A DNA stretch of 64,000 nt from contig NZ_CABHXX010000023.1 in assembly GCF_902170565.1 (NCBI RefSeq), forward strand, positions 25,513-89,512, given 5' to 3'. This DNA comes from Yersinia thracica (GTDB lineage Bacteria > Pseudomonadota > Gammaproteobacteria > Enterobacterales > Enterobacteriaceae). Positions 11,523 to 21,146 of this stretch are shown here, piece by piece. The notes beneath the pieces were generated by a model. It ran no database searches and was not told where the DNA came from. It saw only the letters and a list, made by a program, of their open reading frames with translations. The first letter of the stretch is position 1, and each line of letters starts with the position of its first letter. Both the position numbers and the translations under genes were made by a program.

Positions 11523-12539
11523 ATGATTAAGCTTCAGCATATTTCCAAGACGTTTGAGCGTAAAGGTATCAAACTACAGGCTCTTAATGATGTCAATTTA
11601 ACCGTCGAGGACGGTGATATATTTGGCATCATCGGCTACAGTGGCGCGGGGAAAAGTACCCTATTACGCATGGTTAATTCACTGGAAAGCCCAACTGTCG
11701 GAAATGTCATTATTGACGGTAGAAACCTGCATGATTTTAGCCATGAACAACTCCGGTTACTGAAAAAAGATATTGGTATGATATTCCAAAACTTTAATTT
11801 ATTGGAATCAAAAACTGTTTTTAAAAACGTTGCCATGCCACTTATTTTATTGGGAAAAAATAAGAAATTCATTCAGGAACGTGTTGCGGAGCTGCTAGAT
11901 TTTGTCGGGCTGGCGGATAAAAGTCACAGTTTTCCGAATGAGTTATCCGGAGGGCAAAAACAGCGGGTGGGAATTGCAAGGGCACTAGCAACCAACCCCT
12001 CTATTCTGCTGTGTGATGAGGCTACATCGTCACTCGACCCGCAAACCACGGCTCAAATTTTATTATTACTGAAGAAAATTAATCAGCAATACAATATTAC
12101 GGTATTGCTGATTACCCATGAAATGTCAGTCATTCAAAAGATCTGTAATAAAGTGGCGGTCATGGAAAACGGCCAAATTATTGAACAAGGTTCAGTATTA
12201 ACCGTTTTTGGTCATCCAACTCACCCCACGACGATTAACTTTGTTCGCACCGTCATCAAAGACAGCTTGCCCGAGAGTGTGAAAAAGCTATTGGATAAAA
12301 GCCATGCTGGCCGTCAATTCCGCCTGGCGTTTATCGGGGCAATAGCCACACAGCCAGTGATCAACCAACTCATCAGGCAATATGATATTGGCGTCAATAT
12401 TCTGTTTGCCAACATGTCAGAGATACAGGACACCACATTGGGCCATATGGTGCTGCTATTAACCGGCGAGAATCACACCATTGATAGCGCCGTTAATTAT
12501 CTGGCGGGAACAGGGATTGATATACAGGAAATAAATTGA
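11523..12539 (+). CDS. MetN-type ABC transporter ATPase
   Basis: This 338-residue ATPase has Walker A GYSGAGKST at 38-46, the signature ELSGGQKQRVGIARALA near 139 and Walker B LLCDEATSSLD. Residues from about 260 to the end form the NIL/ACT-like domain that lets methionine trans-inhibit MetNI transporters. The domain's presence suggests allosteric control by the substrate. It starts 11 bp after the binding protein gene and its TGA overlaps the ATG of the permease gene (TGATG). Confidence 0.93.
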   Translation: MIKLQHISKTFERKGIKLQALNDVNLTVEDGDIFGIIGYSGAGKSTLLRMVNSLESPTVGNVIIDGRNLHDFSHEQLRLLKKDIGMIFQNFNLLESKTVFKNVAMPLILLGKNKKFIQERVAELLDFVGLADKSHSFPNELSGGQKQRVGIARALATNPSILLCDEATSSLDPQTTAQILLLLKKINQQYNITVLLITHEMSVIQKICNKVAVMENGQIIEQGSVLTVFGHPTHPTTINFVRTVIKDSLPESVKKLLDKSHAGRQFRLAFIGAIATQPVINQLIRQYDIGVNILFANMSEIQDTTLGHMVLLLTGENHTIDSAVNYLAGTGIDIQEIN

Positions 12540-13198
12540 TGATCGAAACCGCAATTACATTGGACCAATTTATCCAGGCGCTACACGACACTCTGGTTAT
12601 GGTCAGTATTTCATTGGTGATCGGTTCTCTTATTGGTATTCCTTTGGGAATTTTACTGGTGGTGACCCGGCCAGGCGGATTAATTAAGAATAGAACTTTT
12701 TATAATATTCTTAATCCTGTTATCAATATCATCCGATCACTGCCATTTATTATTCTGATGGTCGCGATTATCCCGCTCACCCGCCTTATTGTGAACACCA
12801 CCATAGGAACACCGGGGGCAATTGTGCCGCTGATTATTTTTATCGCGCCCTATATTGGCCGCTTGGTGGAAAACTCTCTACTGGACGTTAATCCCGGAAT
12901 TCTGGAAGCAGCGAAATCAATGGGAGCAACACCGCTACAAGCCATTTGGTATTTTTTACTGCCCGAAGCACTGTCGTCATTAATATTGGCGCTGACCACT
13001 GCCACTATTGGTTTAATTGGTGCGACCGCTATGGCGGGGACAGTCGGCGGCGGCGGGATTGGTGATTTAGCCATTACTTACGGCTACCAGCGCTTTGATA
13101 CTTTTGTCACTGTCACTACCGCGATTGTATTAATTATCACCGTGCAGTTAATCCAATCGCTGGGTAATTTATTTGCCAGTAAAATTCGCCGCGAGTGA
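12539..13198 (+). CDS. MetI-type ABC transporter permease
   Basis: This 219-residue inner-membrane protein has five predicted helices and the EAA coupling loop EAAKSMGATPLQAIWYFLLP at about 120-140. The GTVGGGGIGDLAITYGYQRF stretch near 160-180 is conserved in MetI proteins. I chose the ATG at 12539, which overlaps the ATPase stop, rather than the TTG one codon earlier. With the two preceding genes it forms a complete importer operon closed by the terminator at 13203-13239. Confidence 0.93.
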   Translation: MIETAITLDQFIQALHDTLVMVSISLVIGSLIGIPLGILLVVTRPGGLIKNRTFYNILNPVINIIRSLPFIILMVAIIPLTRLIVNTTIGTPGAIVPLIIFIAPYIGRLVENSLLDVNPGILEAAKSMGATPLQAIWYFLLPEALSSLILALTTATIGLIGATAMAGTVGGGGIGDLAITYGYQRFDTFVTVTTAIVLIITVQLIQSLGNLFASKIRRE

Positions 13199-13202
13199 TA
13201 AA

Positions 13203-13239
13203 AAACCCCTTTCGGCTAGCAAAAGGGGTTAATTTTTTT
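13203..13239 (+). terminator. Rho-independent terminator after the methionine-type importer operon
   Basis: AACCCCTTT and AAAGGGGTT form a stem followed by seven T residues. Confidence 0.93.
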
Positions 13240-13254
13240 GGCATAACAGCGATA

Positions 13255-13323
13255 TATACCCTAAATAATTCGGGATGAATGAGCGTAGCCAACACACATG
13301 CAGCTTGAAGTATGACGGGTATA
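13255..13323. repeat. Internally deleted ERIC element
   Basis: Both ERIC ends are present (TATACCCTAAATAATTCG at one end, GCTTGAAGTATGACGGGTAT at the other) but the central part is gone, leaving 69 bp instead of 127. It ends 3 bp from the stop codon of the chemoreceptor gene. Confidence 0.85.
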
Positions 13324-13326
13324 AAA

Positions 13327-15231
13327 TTAAACCTTAAAGCCGCTAATCACACTTTCCAACTGCACGGTTTGATCCTGCATAGCTTGAGCCGCTGCCGCCA
13401 CTTGTTCCACCAGCGCCGCATTTTGCTGCGTTGAGTTATCTAGCTGATTAATCGCGAGATTAACCTGCTCAATACCCAAGCTTTGCTCTTGGCTGGATGA
13501 CATTATTTCATTCATTAATGACGCCACATTGGAAACCCCGCTCATCAGGTCATCCATTGTCGTGCCCGCATCCGCCACCAGACGAGTACCAATCGTGATA
13601 TCAGACACCGAGTCTTCAATCAGCTTTTTAATTTCGCGGGCAGAAGTGGCCGAACGCTGCGCCAGATTACGCACTTCAGAGGCCACTACAGCAAAGCCAC
13701 GCCCCTGCTCACCGGCTCTCGCGGCTTCTACCGCCGCATTCAATGCCAAAATATTAGTTTGGAAAGCAATGCTGTCAATCACACTGATAATATCGACGAT
13801 TTTCTTCGACGAATGGTTGATTGACCCCATGGTATCCACCACTTTCTTCACCACGGTGCCGCCTTTCACTGCCACCGTGGAAGCATCCATTGCCAATTTA
13901 TTAGCATGGCTGGCGTTATCTGCATTTTGTTTCACAGTACTGGTCAGTTCATCCATTGAAGCCGCGGTCTCTTCAATGGAACTGGCTTGATCTTCAGTAC
14001 GAGCAGATAAATCCAGATTGCCGCTGGCAATTTGGCGCGATGCCGACGCGATAGCCAGGCTGCTTTCGCCAACCTTGCGCATCATTTGCTGCAAATAGTC
14101 GATAAAATCGTTGAAACTCTGGTTAATAGCATTGAACTCCGGGCTACTGCTTAGCGGTAAACGCTGGGTTAAATCAGCGCCACCCGCAGATAATGCCGTG
14201 ATATTCTGTTTCAACGCCGCCAGCCGTTTCATAAAGACGCGGATAGAAAACACCAGGAACAACAGCAATAACAACATGATAGGGATCTGCACTAATCCCA
14301 GATGCAGCAAAATGCTGTGGCTCTGTTTGACCAATAAACGGGTGGGCAGGTCAGTGACCAAATACCACGGGCTATTGGCGATGGGGCGGATAAACAGAGT
14401 GTGAGAGGTGCCATCGACGTCAAATTCATTTTCCAGTAATTTCTGATCTTTCATTTGTGGCAATAATCGCAGAGTTTCTGCCGCCATCGGTGAACTGCTG
14501 GCAAAATCTGACAGATTTTTTAATTCTGCTTTGCCGTCAGCCAGAGCGCTGCTCCCCACAATCTTGCCATCGGCTTCGACAATCAGAATGGTGCCATTGA
14601 CCTTCTGTTCCATCTCTTTAACCAGGCGGTTAAAAAAACCTAAAGTGACGTCAATGGTAGAGACACCATAGACCTCGTCACCTTTATAAATCGCCATTGC
14701 ACAGTTGGTTCTTGGTTGCGGGCTGGCATCGTCCTGATAGGCTTTAGCCCAAGCACAGAAGCCTTTCGGGGCATTTAAACCGTCTTTGTACCAAGGTTGC
14801 TCAAAATAATTTTGCGACTCTGGCGAGTTCCAATGAGTATTAACCGTTAACTTATTTTCCCCATTACGAGCAAAGAAAGTGCTGAATTTAACCACCCCTT
14901 GCTCACGTTTATTGGGTAATGGCCAAATCCCACCACCAAAGACATTACTGTCACCGTATTGATCCACTAACCCCAGCAATAATGGGTCAATGGTATTACT
15001 GTCCATGATGGCAACGGCCTGCGTAATACTGCGGGCTTGAGCTTCAACTTTATTCATTTGCGCCATTATTGCCGTGGCGATTTGGTCAACACTGTTGCCA
15101 ACAATGGTGCTTTCAGATTGTTTGAGTTGTGGTGTTATAAAAAGCTGAATAACCACCACAGTGATTATCAGTAAAAAAATGAAAAACGCACTAACGAGTA
15201 AGGTAAATCGGGCTTGAGTGGTTTTTAGCAT
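13327..15231 (-). CDS. Methyl-accepting chemotaxis protein with periplasmic Cache-type sensor
   Basis: From the ATG at 15231 the protein has 634 residues: TM1 at about 9-32, a periplasmic region to about 305 that looks like a double-Cache sensor ([34 protein letters not shown]), TM2 at about 310-332, HAMP, and a cytoplasmic signalling domain. The hairpin tip contains the near-universal [20 protein letters not shown] motif. The C-terminus ISGFKV lacks the NWETF-type tether for CheR/CheB. Upstream in-frame starts at 15285 (ATG) and 15294 (TTG) are possible. No chemotaxis genes are adjacent. The ligand is unknown, though Cache MCPs often sense amino acids or organic acids. Confidence 0.93.
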   Translation of the reverse strand: MLKTTQARFTLLVSAFFIFLLIITVVVIQLFITPQLKQSESTIVGNSVDQIATAIMAQMNKVEAQARSITQAVAIMDSNTIDPLLLGLVDQYGDSNVFGGGIWPLPNKREQGVVKFSTFFARNGENKLTVNTHWNSPESQNYFEQPWYKDGLNAPKGFCAWAKAYQDDASPQPRTNCAMAIYKGDEVYGVSTIDVTLGFFNRLVKEMEQKVNGTILIVEADGKIVGSSALADGKAELKNLSDFASSSPMAAETLRLLPQMKDQKLLENEFDVDGTSHTLFIRPIANSPWYLVTDLPTRLLVKQSHSILLHLGLVQIPIMLLLLLFLVFSIRVFMKRLAALKQNITALSAGGADLTQRLPLSSSPEFNAINQSFNDFIDYLQQMMRKVGESSLAIASASRQIASGNLDLSARTEDQASSIEETAASMDELTSTVKQNADNASHANKLAMDASTVAVKGGTVVKKVVDTMGSINHSSKKIVDIISVIDSIAFQTNILALNAAVEAARAGEQGRGFAVVASEVRNLAQRSATSAREIKKLIEDSVSDITIGTRLVADAGTTMDDLMSGVSNVASLMNEIMSSSQEQSLGIEQVNLAINQLDNSTQQNAALVEQVAAAAQAMQDQTVQLESVISGFKV

Positions 15232-15467
15232 TATCGTGTCGCTCAATGTAATAGAGCTGGATAGCTCCAGATCTATTAACGGCATTCCACGCAAAGACTT
15301 GATAACGGAAAGAAACGATTTTTTCGTTCCTCTCCTCCGATCACAATTTCAATGTAACAAATCCGCAGATGACACCCATTTAAGTTAAATTTTAAGGAGT
15401 AGCACGTCACTCAAGTTTGTCCTACTCTGGTGATAGAGCGGTGTTATTTATTGAATAGGAGTAATTC

Positions 15468-16040
15468 ATGTCACAGCAACCCGTTAAAATTGTTACCCTC
15501 TTGGGTAGCCTGCGTAATGGTTCCTACAATGCCATGGTGGCGCGTGCGCTGCCCAAATTAGCACCAGCCGGTGTGTCCATCGAAGCACTGCCTGCTATTC
15601 GCGACATTCCACTTTATGACGCCGATGTACAACAGGAAGATGGGTTTCCGACCACGATTGAGGCCATTGCTGAGCAGATTCGTCAGGCCGATGGGGTGAT
15701 TATCGTGACACCGGAATATAACTATTCAGTCCCCGGTGGGTTGAAAAACGCCATCGACTGGCTATCCCGTTTACCTAACCAACCGCTGGCTAACAAACCC
15801 GTGGCGATTCAGACCAGCTCCATGGGGCCAATTGGTGGCGCGCGTTGCCAGTATCATTTGCGCCAAATTTTGGTTTTCCTTGATGCGATGGTAATGAATA
15901 AGCCTGAATTTATGGGTGGCGTGATTCAAAGCAAAGTCGATGAACAAACTAAAGAGCTGACGGATCAGGGAACACTGGATTTTCTGGCCAAACAGCTGGC
16001 TGCGTTTGCCACTTACATTGAGCGTGTCCGGGTAAAATAA
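15468..16040 (+). CDS. chrR: NAD(P)H-dependent FMN reductase, ChrR/YieF type
   Basis: This 190-residue flavodoxin-like reductase carries the phosphate-binding loop LLGSLRNGSYN at about 11-21 and the flavin-contact motif TPEYNYSVPGGLKNAIDWLS at about 80-99. The E. coli homologue ChrR (YieF) is a quinone, chromate and azo-dye reductase thought to limit redox cycling. The position between mnmE and adeP matches the E. coli locus. The gene stands alone with a terminator at 16058-16090. Confidence 0.92.
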   Translation: MSQQPVKIVTLLGSLRNGSYNAMVARALPKLAPAGVSIEALPAIRDIPLYDADVQQEDGFPTTIEAIAEQIRQADGVIIVTPEYNYSVPGGLKNAIDWLSRLPNQPLANKPVAIQTSSMGPIGGARCQYHLRQILVFLDAMVMNKPEFMGGVIQSKVDEQTKELTDQGTLDFLAKQLAAFATYIERVRVK

Positions 16041-16057
16041 CCCGCTATGGTTACAGA

Positions 16058-16090
16058 ACCCCCATAGCCTACGGTATTGGGGGTTTCCTC
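16058..16090 (+). terminator. Rho-independent terminator after chrR
   Basis: AACCCCCATA pairs with TATTGGGGGTT with a short loop, followed by TTCCTC; the T-run is modest. Confidence 0.75.
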
Positions 16091-16146
16091 CGTATCGCGC
16101 CCCATGTTATCAATAGCCACTTTATCTTTGCGGATGTTACTCGCCC

Positions 16147-17496
16147 ATGGCCGTTAAAATCACTGTCTGGTTTCTCCTGACCCTGATATCCACTCTCTGG
16201 CTAGGCTGGTACGGGCTAAATACACAACAAAACGAGCGAGAAGCTGAGTTTCGCACCATTCACCGCGAACTAAGCCAACAATTGGCCCAGCAGCAGGCAA
16301 TTTTATTTTTGGCTCTGGAGCCGGCTCAACTGGTGCAATTGCAACGCCATTTCCCACAGTTAATCGCAATCAATCAAACACCGGCAGACCCCTCTCAGCC
16401 CGGCCAACTTACCTTGCATATTCAGGAGGGAGATTACCGGTTGGCTAACTCATACAACGGCAGTGGTTTACAGGTTAATGCCCAGAAATTACTGCAAATA
16501 GTGGGCTTACCGCCTCATTTTGACAGTTTGATATTGCGCTATCAGCAGCATCAACTCGCAATTTTGGGCCATTCGGCACCTGAAAGTTTCTGGCAGTGGC
16601 AAAAACCGGTGGGCGAAGGGGCGCAATCTTTCACTTTAATAGGTCATGCCACCCCGGTTTGGCGTGATTTACCCTGGTTCACCGCCCTGCTGCTTGCGCT
16701 GATAACAGCCGCCGCCTTATACAGTTGGCACCGTTGGCAGCAATTGGCTCAGCACCGTTTACATGCTGACCAGCGCGCCAAATTTGCTGATCAAGCCAGG
16801 CTCAATGCCATGGGGGAAATCGCCACCGGCATCGCCCATGAATTAAACCAGCCGCTCACCGCGACATTGACCTATAACCAAACCGCACTACGGTTGTTAC
16901 CGCCGCAGGATGAGAAAGTCGCTCCGTTGCTGGTGGCTTCTGTCGAGCAAATCAAGCGCATTGCTGCTTTGCTCGATCGGCTGCGAACCTTACTCAGCCG
17001 TGGGCAGATAAATTTACAGCCGGTCGTGGTGGCTGATATCTGGCGGCGGGTTAATGTTTTGTTGAGCCAGGAAATAACTGCGGCGAATGTGAAAATCATC
17101 AATATTATTCCTGCCAATCTGCCCACACTCCAAAGTGACCCTTTATGGCTGGAGCAGGTTTTTCATAATTTGCTCAGTAATGCCATTCAGGCTATCCAAC
17201 AGACACCGGCCCCAACAATCACTTTCACCATAAAATTTACGCCAAAACAATATGTTATTCAGATTGAGGATAATGGCCCGGGGCTTAATCGTCAGCAATT
17301 AGACAACTTATTCAGCCCCTTCTATACCACCCGAGAGAGTGGGCTAGGATTAGGGCTAACCCTGTGTGAAACATTGGTACAGCGTATGGATGGCGACATA
17401 AAAGCGAGAAACAATGAATATGGCGGCGCTTGCTTTACCCTGATTTTTCCTCTGATGACCGGGAGTACACATGACAAAACACATTTATCTGATTGA
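16147..17496 (+). CDS. Sensor histidine kinase (FixL/TodS-like class)
   Basis: This 449-residue membrane kinase has TM1 at about 4-22, a periplasmic region of about 150 residues with no domain I recognise, and TM2 at about 176-195. The H-box MGEIATGIAHELNQPLTATL puts the phosphorylated histidine at His231. The HATPase domain has an N-box FHNLLSNAIQAI, then DNGPGL and SGLGLGLTLCETL. The gene overlaps the response regulator by 26 bp, so the two are co-translated partners. The H-box style (HELNQPL) is shared with kinases that signal to FixJ/TodT-type LuxR regulators. The stimulus is unknown. Confidence 0.93.
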   Translation: MAVKITVWFLLTLISTLWLGWYGLNTQQNEREAEFRTIHRELSQQLAQQQAILFLALEPAQLVQLQRHFPQLIAINQTPADPSQPGQLTLHIQEGDYRLANSYNGSGLQVNAQKLLQIVGLPPHFDSLILRYQQHQLAILGHSAPESFWQWQKPVGEGAQSFTLIGHATPVWRDLPWFTALLLALITAAALYSWHRWQQLAQHRLHADQRAKFADQARLNAMGEIATGIAHELNQPLTATLTYNQTALRLLPPQDEKVAPLLVASVEQIKRIAALLDRLRTLLSRGQINLQPVVVADIWRRVNVLLSQEITAANVKIINIIPANLPTLQSDPLWLEQVFHNLLSNAIQAIQQTPAPTITFTIKFTPKQYVIQIEDNGPGLNRQQLDNLFSPFYTTRESGLGLGLTLCETLVQRMDGDIKARNNEYGGACFTLIFPLMTGSTHDKTHLSD

Positions 17497-18073
17497 TGAT
17501 GATGAGGGTGTTCGTGCTGCGTTGTCCGCGTTACTCTCGACCATGGGTTGGGAGGTTAAGGCGTTCAGTAACGGCCAGATATTCCTCGATAATCTGACAG
17601 TTACCCAGCCGAGTTGTGTGCTGCTGGACATTCGCATGCCGGGTAAAAGTGGCATGACAATCTTAGAAACCATTCAAGAGCGTGATAGCGCCCTCCCGGT
17701 CATCATTATGACGGGGCATGGCAATGTTGAATTGTGCCGCCGGGCCTTTAAAGGCGGGGCGCTGGAATTTTTGACCAAACCCATTGATGCCGATGTATTG
17801 ATTGAAACCATCAGCATGGCGCTGGATCAACATGAGCAGGCACTAGCGGCCTATAAGCAGCAGGCAAGCTATCAACAGTTATTCAACCAACTCTCTGCTC
17901 GTGAGCGGGAAGTCGCCACCCTGATTATTCAAGGGGAAACCAGTAAACAGGTCGCCCATATTTTGTCGATTTCTCCGCGAACTGTCGAGGCCCACCGCGC
18001 CAATATCTTTGCCAAATTAGAGGTCAACTCGCTGGCATCACTTATTCATCACTATCACTTATCCTCCCAATAA
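17471..18073 (+). CDS. Response regulator, FixJ/TodT type with LuxR helix-turn-helix
   Basis: This 200-residue regulator has a receiver domain with acidic pocket residues Asp9-Asp11, phospho-acceptor Asp53 in LLDIRMPGKSG, Thr81 in MTGHG and Lys103 in LTKP. A linker leads to a C-terminal LuxR-type HTH (LSAREREVATLIIQGETSKQ and SPRTVEAHRANIFAKL). It should be a transcription activator driven by the overlapping kinase gene. The nearest downstream gene, a secreted GlcG/HbpS-like protein at 18309, is the obvious candidate target. Confidence 0.94.
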   Translation: MTKHIYLIDDDEGVRAALSALLSTMGWEVKAFSNGQIFLDNLTVTQPSCVLLDIRMPGKSGMTILETIQERDSALPVIIMTGHGNVELCRRAFKGGALEFLTKPIDADVLIETISMALDQHEQALAAYKQQASYQQLFNQLSAREREVATLIIQGETSKQVAHILSISPRTVEAHRANIFAKLEVNSLASLIHHYHLSSQ

Positions 18074-18080
18074 TCCCCAA

Positions 18081-18198
18081 AGCAATTGTCGTTGCAGGTA
18101 GGCAGCCAGTGAACTCATCCCAATGAGCTTACATAAGTAAGTGATTCGGGTGCGCGAACGCAGCTAACACCCCTGCGGCGTCAAGTGCGCAGGGGATA
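18081..18198. repeat. ERIC-like repeat (divergent)
   Basis: The core GAGCTTACATAAGTAAGTGA is ERIC-type, but the flanks (GTTGCAGGTAGGCAGCC, CGCAGCTAACACCCCTGC) belong to a variant shared with the copies at 22735-22925 and 59576-59672. Confidence 0.75.
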
Positions 18199-18308
18199 GG
18201 TAGAAGTACCTAGCAAAACGGGTAGTAGACCGAATATTTTTTCACCACTTTTCGCCGTAGGATAGCTTTACTGTGAGGAATTCACTTTGCTAACAATAAG
18301 GATTTTAT

Positions 18309-18803
18309 ATGATCAAGCCTATTGCCCTGACTTCTGCCTTATTCATCGGCCTGATAACTCAAGCCTCTGCTGCGGGTCTGAATACTGAACGCAATATTTC
18401 TTTGGCGCTGGCCACCGATGTAGCCAGCCGTGCCCTCGCCGTTTGCCAGGCTGATGGCTATAACGTCGCGGTCACCGTCGTGGATCGCGCTGGCATCATC
18501 AAGACTGTACTGCGTGCAGATAATGCTGGCCCACATACGGTAAAAGCCAGTGAACAAAAAGCCTTTACCGCGCTGTCGACCAAAACCCCAAGTGGGCAAG
18601 TGATGGAAAACAGTCAAAAAAACCCTGCGGCGAATAACCTGAAAGATATTCCTGGTTTCTTGCTATTAGGTGGCGGAGTGCCAGTGAAAGCCGGTGATGA
18701 AGTGGTGGGTGCGATAGGTGTTGCCGGTGCGCCGGGTGGGCATTTGGATGCGCAATGTGCGACAAAAGCGCTGGAGCAAATCAGCGCTCAATTGAAGTCA
18801 TAA
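18309..18803 (+). CDS. Secreted GlcG/HbpS-family (DUF336) protein
   Basis: This 164-residue protein has a signal peptide cleaved around ASA-AGLNTE (residue 21/22), so it is periplasmic. The body is the GlcG/HbpS (DUF336) fold: YNVAVTVVDRAGIIKTVLRA near 50-70, and a glycine-rich FLLLGGGVPVKAGDEVVGAI stretch near 115-135. Some family members bind haem (HbpS, partner of the SenS-SenR system of Streptomyces); others are of unknown function. No haem ligand can be assigned from sequence alone. The upstream kinase/regulator pair makes a sensing-accessory role plausible. A terminator follows. Confidence 0.85.
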   Translation: MIKPIALTSALFIGLITQASAAGLNTERNISLALATDVASRALAVCQADGYNVAVTVVDRAGIIKTVLRADNAGPHTVKASEQKAFTALSTKTPSGQVMENSQKNPAANNLKDIPGFLLLGGGVPVKAGDEVVGAIGVAGAPGGHLDAQCATKALEQISAQLKS

Positions 18804-18816
18804 GATTATCAATACT

Positions 18817-18852
18817 ACGCCCCCACCCTCGGTGTCGAATATGGGGGCGTGT
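18817..18852. terminator. Terminator hairpin between the GlcG-like gene and adeP
   Basis: ACGCCCCCA (18817-18825) pairs with TGGGGGCGT (18842-18850). The two flanking genes converge here, so it may serve both. Confidence 0.7.
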
Positions 18853-18879
18853 TCAAAATCAGTGACTCATCATAAATTA

Positions 18880-20208
18880 TCAGTGATCAACAAACGCAAT
18901 TTTCAGCACAAACAGTAGCGCAACTACGACCACGCATGGGCTGATCTCACGCCAGCGACCGGTACCTAACTTCATCAGGCAGTAAGAAATAAAGCCCAGC
19001 GCAATCCCTTCAGTAATTGAGAAGCTAAACGGCATCATCACTGCGGTGACAAATGCTGGAACCGCTTCGGTCAAGTCATCCCATTTCACACGGGACAAGC
19101 TGGATGTCATCAGCACGCCGACATAAATCAATGCACCCGCCGCTGCATAGGCAGGTACCATTCCAGCCAGCGGAGAAATAAATATCACCAACAGGAAGAG
19201 GATCCCGACCACCACGGCGGTTAAACCAGTACGGCCACCGACAGAAACCCCAGAGGAGCTTTCAATATAAGCCGTCACTGACGACGTACCAATAAACGCA
19301 CCGGCAACAGAACTGATACTGTCCACATACAGCGCTTGTTTCATGCGCGGGAACTTCCCTTTATGGTCAGTTAAACCGGCTTTATCCGTCACACCAATTA
19401 ATGTACCGGATGAATCAAACAGGTTAACCAGCATGAAGGAGAATATGATCCCCGCCATACCAATATTCAGCGCACCGGCTAAATCGACCTGCCCGACCAC
19501 GGAGGTCACACTAGGCGGCATGGAGAAAATACCAGAGTAATGCACATCACCCAGCGCCCAGCCGATTAAAGTCGTCACGACAATCGACACCAGCACCGCA
19601 GCATGAATATTGCGTGATGCCAGAATCGCAATGATAAAGAAGCCCAATGCTCCCAACAGGACACTGTGTGAAGTCAGATTCCCCACCGCGACTAATGTAT
19701 CTGGATTAGCAACCACGATACCGGCGTTTTTCAGCCCCATCATGGCAATAAACAGGCCGATACCGCTGGTAATCCCCACCCGCAAACTCAGTGGAATGTT
19801 CGCTATCATCCAGTAACGGATGCGGAAAATAGTGAGCAAAAGGAAACCGATTGCGCCCCAGAAAATAGCCCCCATGCCGACTTGCCATGAAATACCCATC
19901 GCGCCAACCACCACAAAAGCGAAGAAAGCGTTAAGCCCCATCGCCGGTGCCAGAGCGACCGGTAAGTTTGCCAATAGCCCCATAAAAATACTGCCGAAAG
20001 CAGCAATCAGACAGGTGGTAACAAACACGGCCTGCACATCCATACCCGCAACCCCTAAAATCTGTGGGTTAACGAACACGATATAGACCATGGTCAGGAA
20101 AGTGGTGATACCCGCAATCAGCTCAGTACGGGCGGTGGTGCCGTGTTGCTTTAGTTTAAAAACACGTTCGAGCAGCCCCTGCTCAGTATCAAGGTTTGGT
20201 TTACTCAT
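18880..20208 (-). CDS. adeP: Adenine permease (AdeP/PurP, NCS2 AzgA-type)
   Basis: This 442-residue proton-coupled purine transporter of the inner membrane has about 13 helices. It begins LLERVFKLKQHGTTARTELI and contains GLNAFFAFVVVGAMG and VTDKAGLTDHKGKFPRMKQA, very close to E. coli AdeP (YieG). The position beside yieH is the same as in E. coli, where PurR regulates the gene. A degenerate PurR-like sequence (AAAACGGTTGT around 20258-20270) lies about 55 bp upstream of the start; it matches only about 10 of 16 consensus positions and is weak evidence. Confidence 0.95.
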   Translation of the reverse strand: MSKPNLDTEQGLLERVFKLKQHGTTARTELIAGITTFLTMVYIVFVNPQILGVAGMDVQAVFVTTCLIAAFGSIFMGLLANLPVALAPAMGLNAFFAFVVVGAMGISWQVGMGAIFWGAIGFLLLTIFRIRYWMIANIPLSLRVGITSGIGLFIAMMGLKNAGIVVANPDTLVAVGNLTSHSVLLGALGFFIIAILASRNIHAAVLVSIVVTTLIGWALGDVHYSGIFSMPPSVTSVVGQVDLAGALNIGMAGIIFSFMLVNLFDSSGTLIGVTDKAGLTDHKGKFPRMKQALYVDSISSVAGAFIGTSSVTAYIESSSGVSVGGRTGLTAVVVGILFLLVIFISPLAGMVPAYAAAGALIYVGVLMTSSLSRVKWDDLTEAVPAFVTAVMMPFSFSITEGIALGFISYCLMKLGTGRWREISPCVVVVALLFVLKIAFVDH

Positions 20209-20477
20209 TTGAGGAGTTCCGCAAAAGGGAGTGACAGTTGCGGATATCCTATAACAAAAAAACGGTTGTTTAGAGCGAGATCACACTCTATTTGGCTATT
20301 TTTTATCTGCCGTGTTGCGCAACAGGCGGCTTAATTTTAACCACCCACTATTCAACTTATTGAATTTTATTCAGTTGATATGAGTAATATTGCTAGCAGG
20401 GTAATTATGTATCGCATTCTGGGGCAGGATGGTTAAAGTGGAATGAACTTAAAACGGCATAATAAAGGATGGATTGA

Positions 20478-21146
20478 GTGAACCAGATTGAATGTGTCAT
20501 GTTCGATTGTGATGGAACCTTGGTCGACAGTGAAGTTCTGTGTTGTCAGGCCTATGTTGTGATGTTTGCCCATTATGATATTCACTTGTCGCTGGAAGAG
20601 GTGATTAAGCGTTTTAAGGGCGTGAAACTCAATGAAATTGTTGCGCTGGTGAGTCAAGAAAACGGTCTGGATGAGCCAATAGAAAAGCTGGAGAAACTCT
20701 ATCGCGATGAAGTTACTCGCTTATTTGATGCCAAGTTACAACCTATCGCCGGCGCAAAAACATTGTTAGAGCAAATAACACTGCCGGTTTGCGTGGTGTC
20801 CAATGGGCCGGTGAGTAAAATGCAGCACTCTCTGGGCTTGACCGACTTACTGCCTTTCTTTGAAGAAAGACTCTATAGCGGCTACGACATCCAACGTTGG
20901 AAGCCCGATCCCGCGTTGATTTATCATGCCGCAGAAGAGATGAAGGTCGCGGCCGAGCGCTGTATTTTGATTGAAGATTCAGCAGCCGGTACCCATGCCG
21001 GAATAGCGGCCGGGATACCGGTCTATTATTACTGTGCCGATCCGCACAATCAGCCGATTCACCACCCATTAGTCACCATGTTTGATGACATGCGGCAACT
21101 GCCTGACTTATGGCGCGCCAGAGGCTGGCAGATAACCCGAACTTAA
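20478..21146 (+). CDS. yieH: HAD-family phosphatase YieH (6-phosphogluconate phosphatase)
   Basis: This 222-residue hydrolase has the HAD motif I MFDCDGTLVDS with Asp10 and Asp12, motif II VVSNG, the lysine motif RWKPDP and motif IV EDSAAG, with a helical cap between about 18 and 80. E. coli YieH dephosphorylates 6-phosphogluconate and similar sugars. The start is GTG at 20478 with AAGGA upstream. Its TAA overlaps the converging permease stop by 3 bases or so. Confidence 0.93.
   Translation: MNQIECVMFDCDGTLVDSEVLCCQAYVVMFAHYDIHLSLEEVIKRFKGVKLNEIVALVSQENGLDEPIEKLEKLYRDEVTRLFDAKLQPIAGAKTLLEQITLPVCVVSNGPVSKMQHSLGLTDLLPFFEERLYSGYDIQRWKPDPALIYHAAEEMKVAAERCILIEDSAAGTHAGIAAGIPVYYYCADPHNQPIHHPLVTMFDDMRQLPDLWRARGWQITRT

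Noticed and set aside
20256..20271. PurR operator upstream of adeP
   Set aside because: Only about 10 of 16 positions match the consensus, too weak to list as a site although regulation by PurR is plausible from E. coli.
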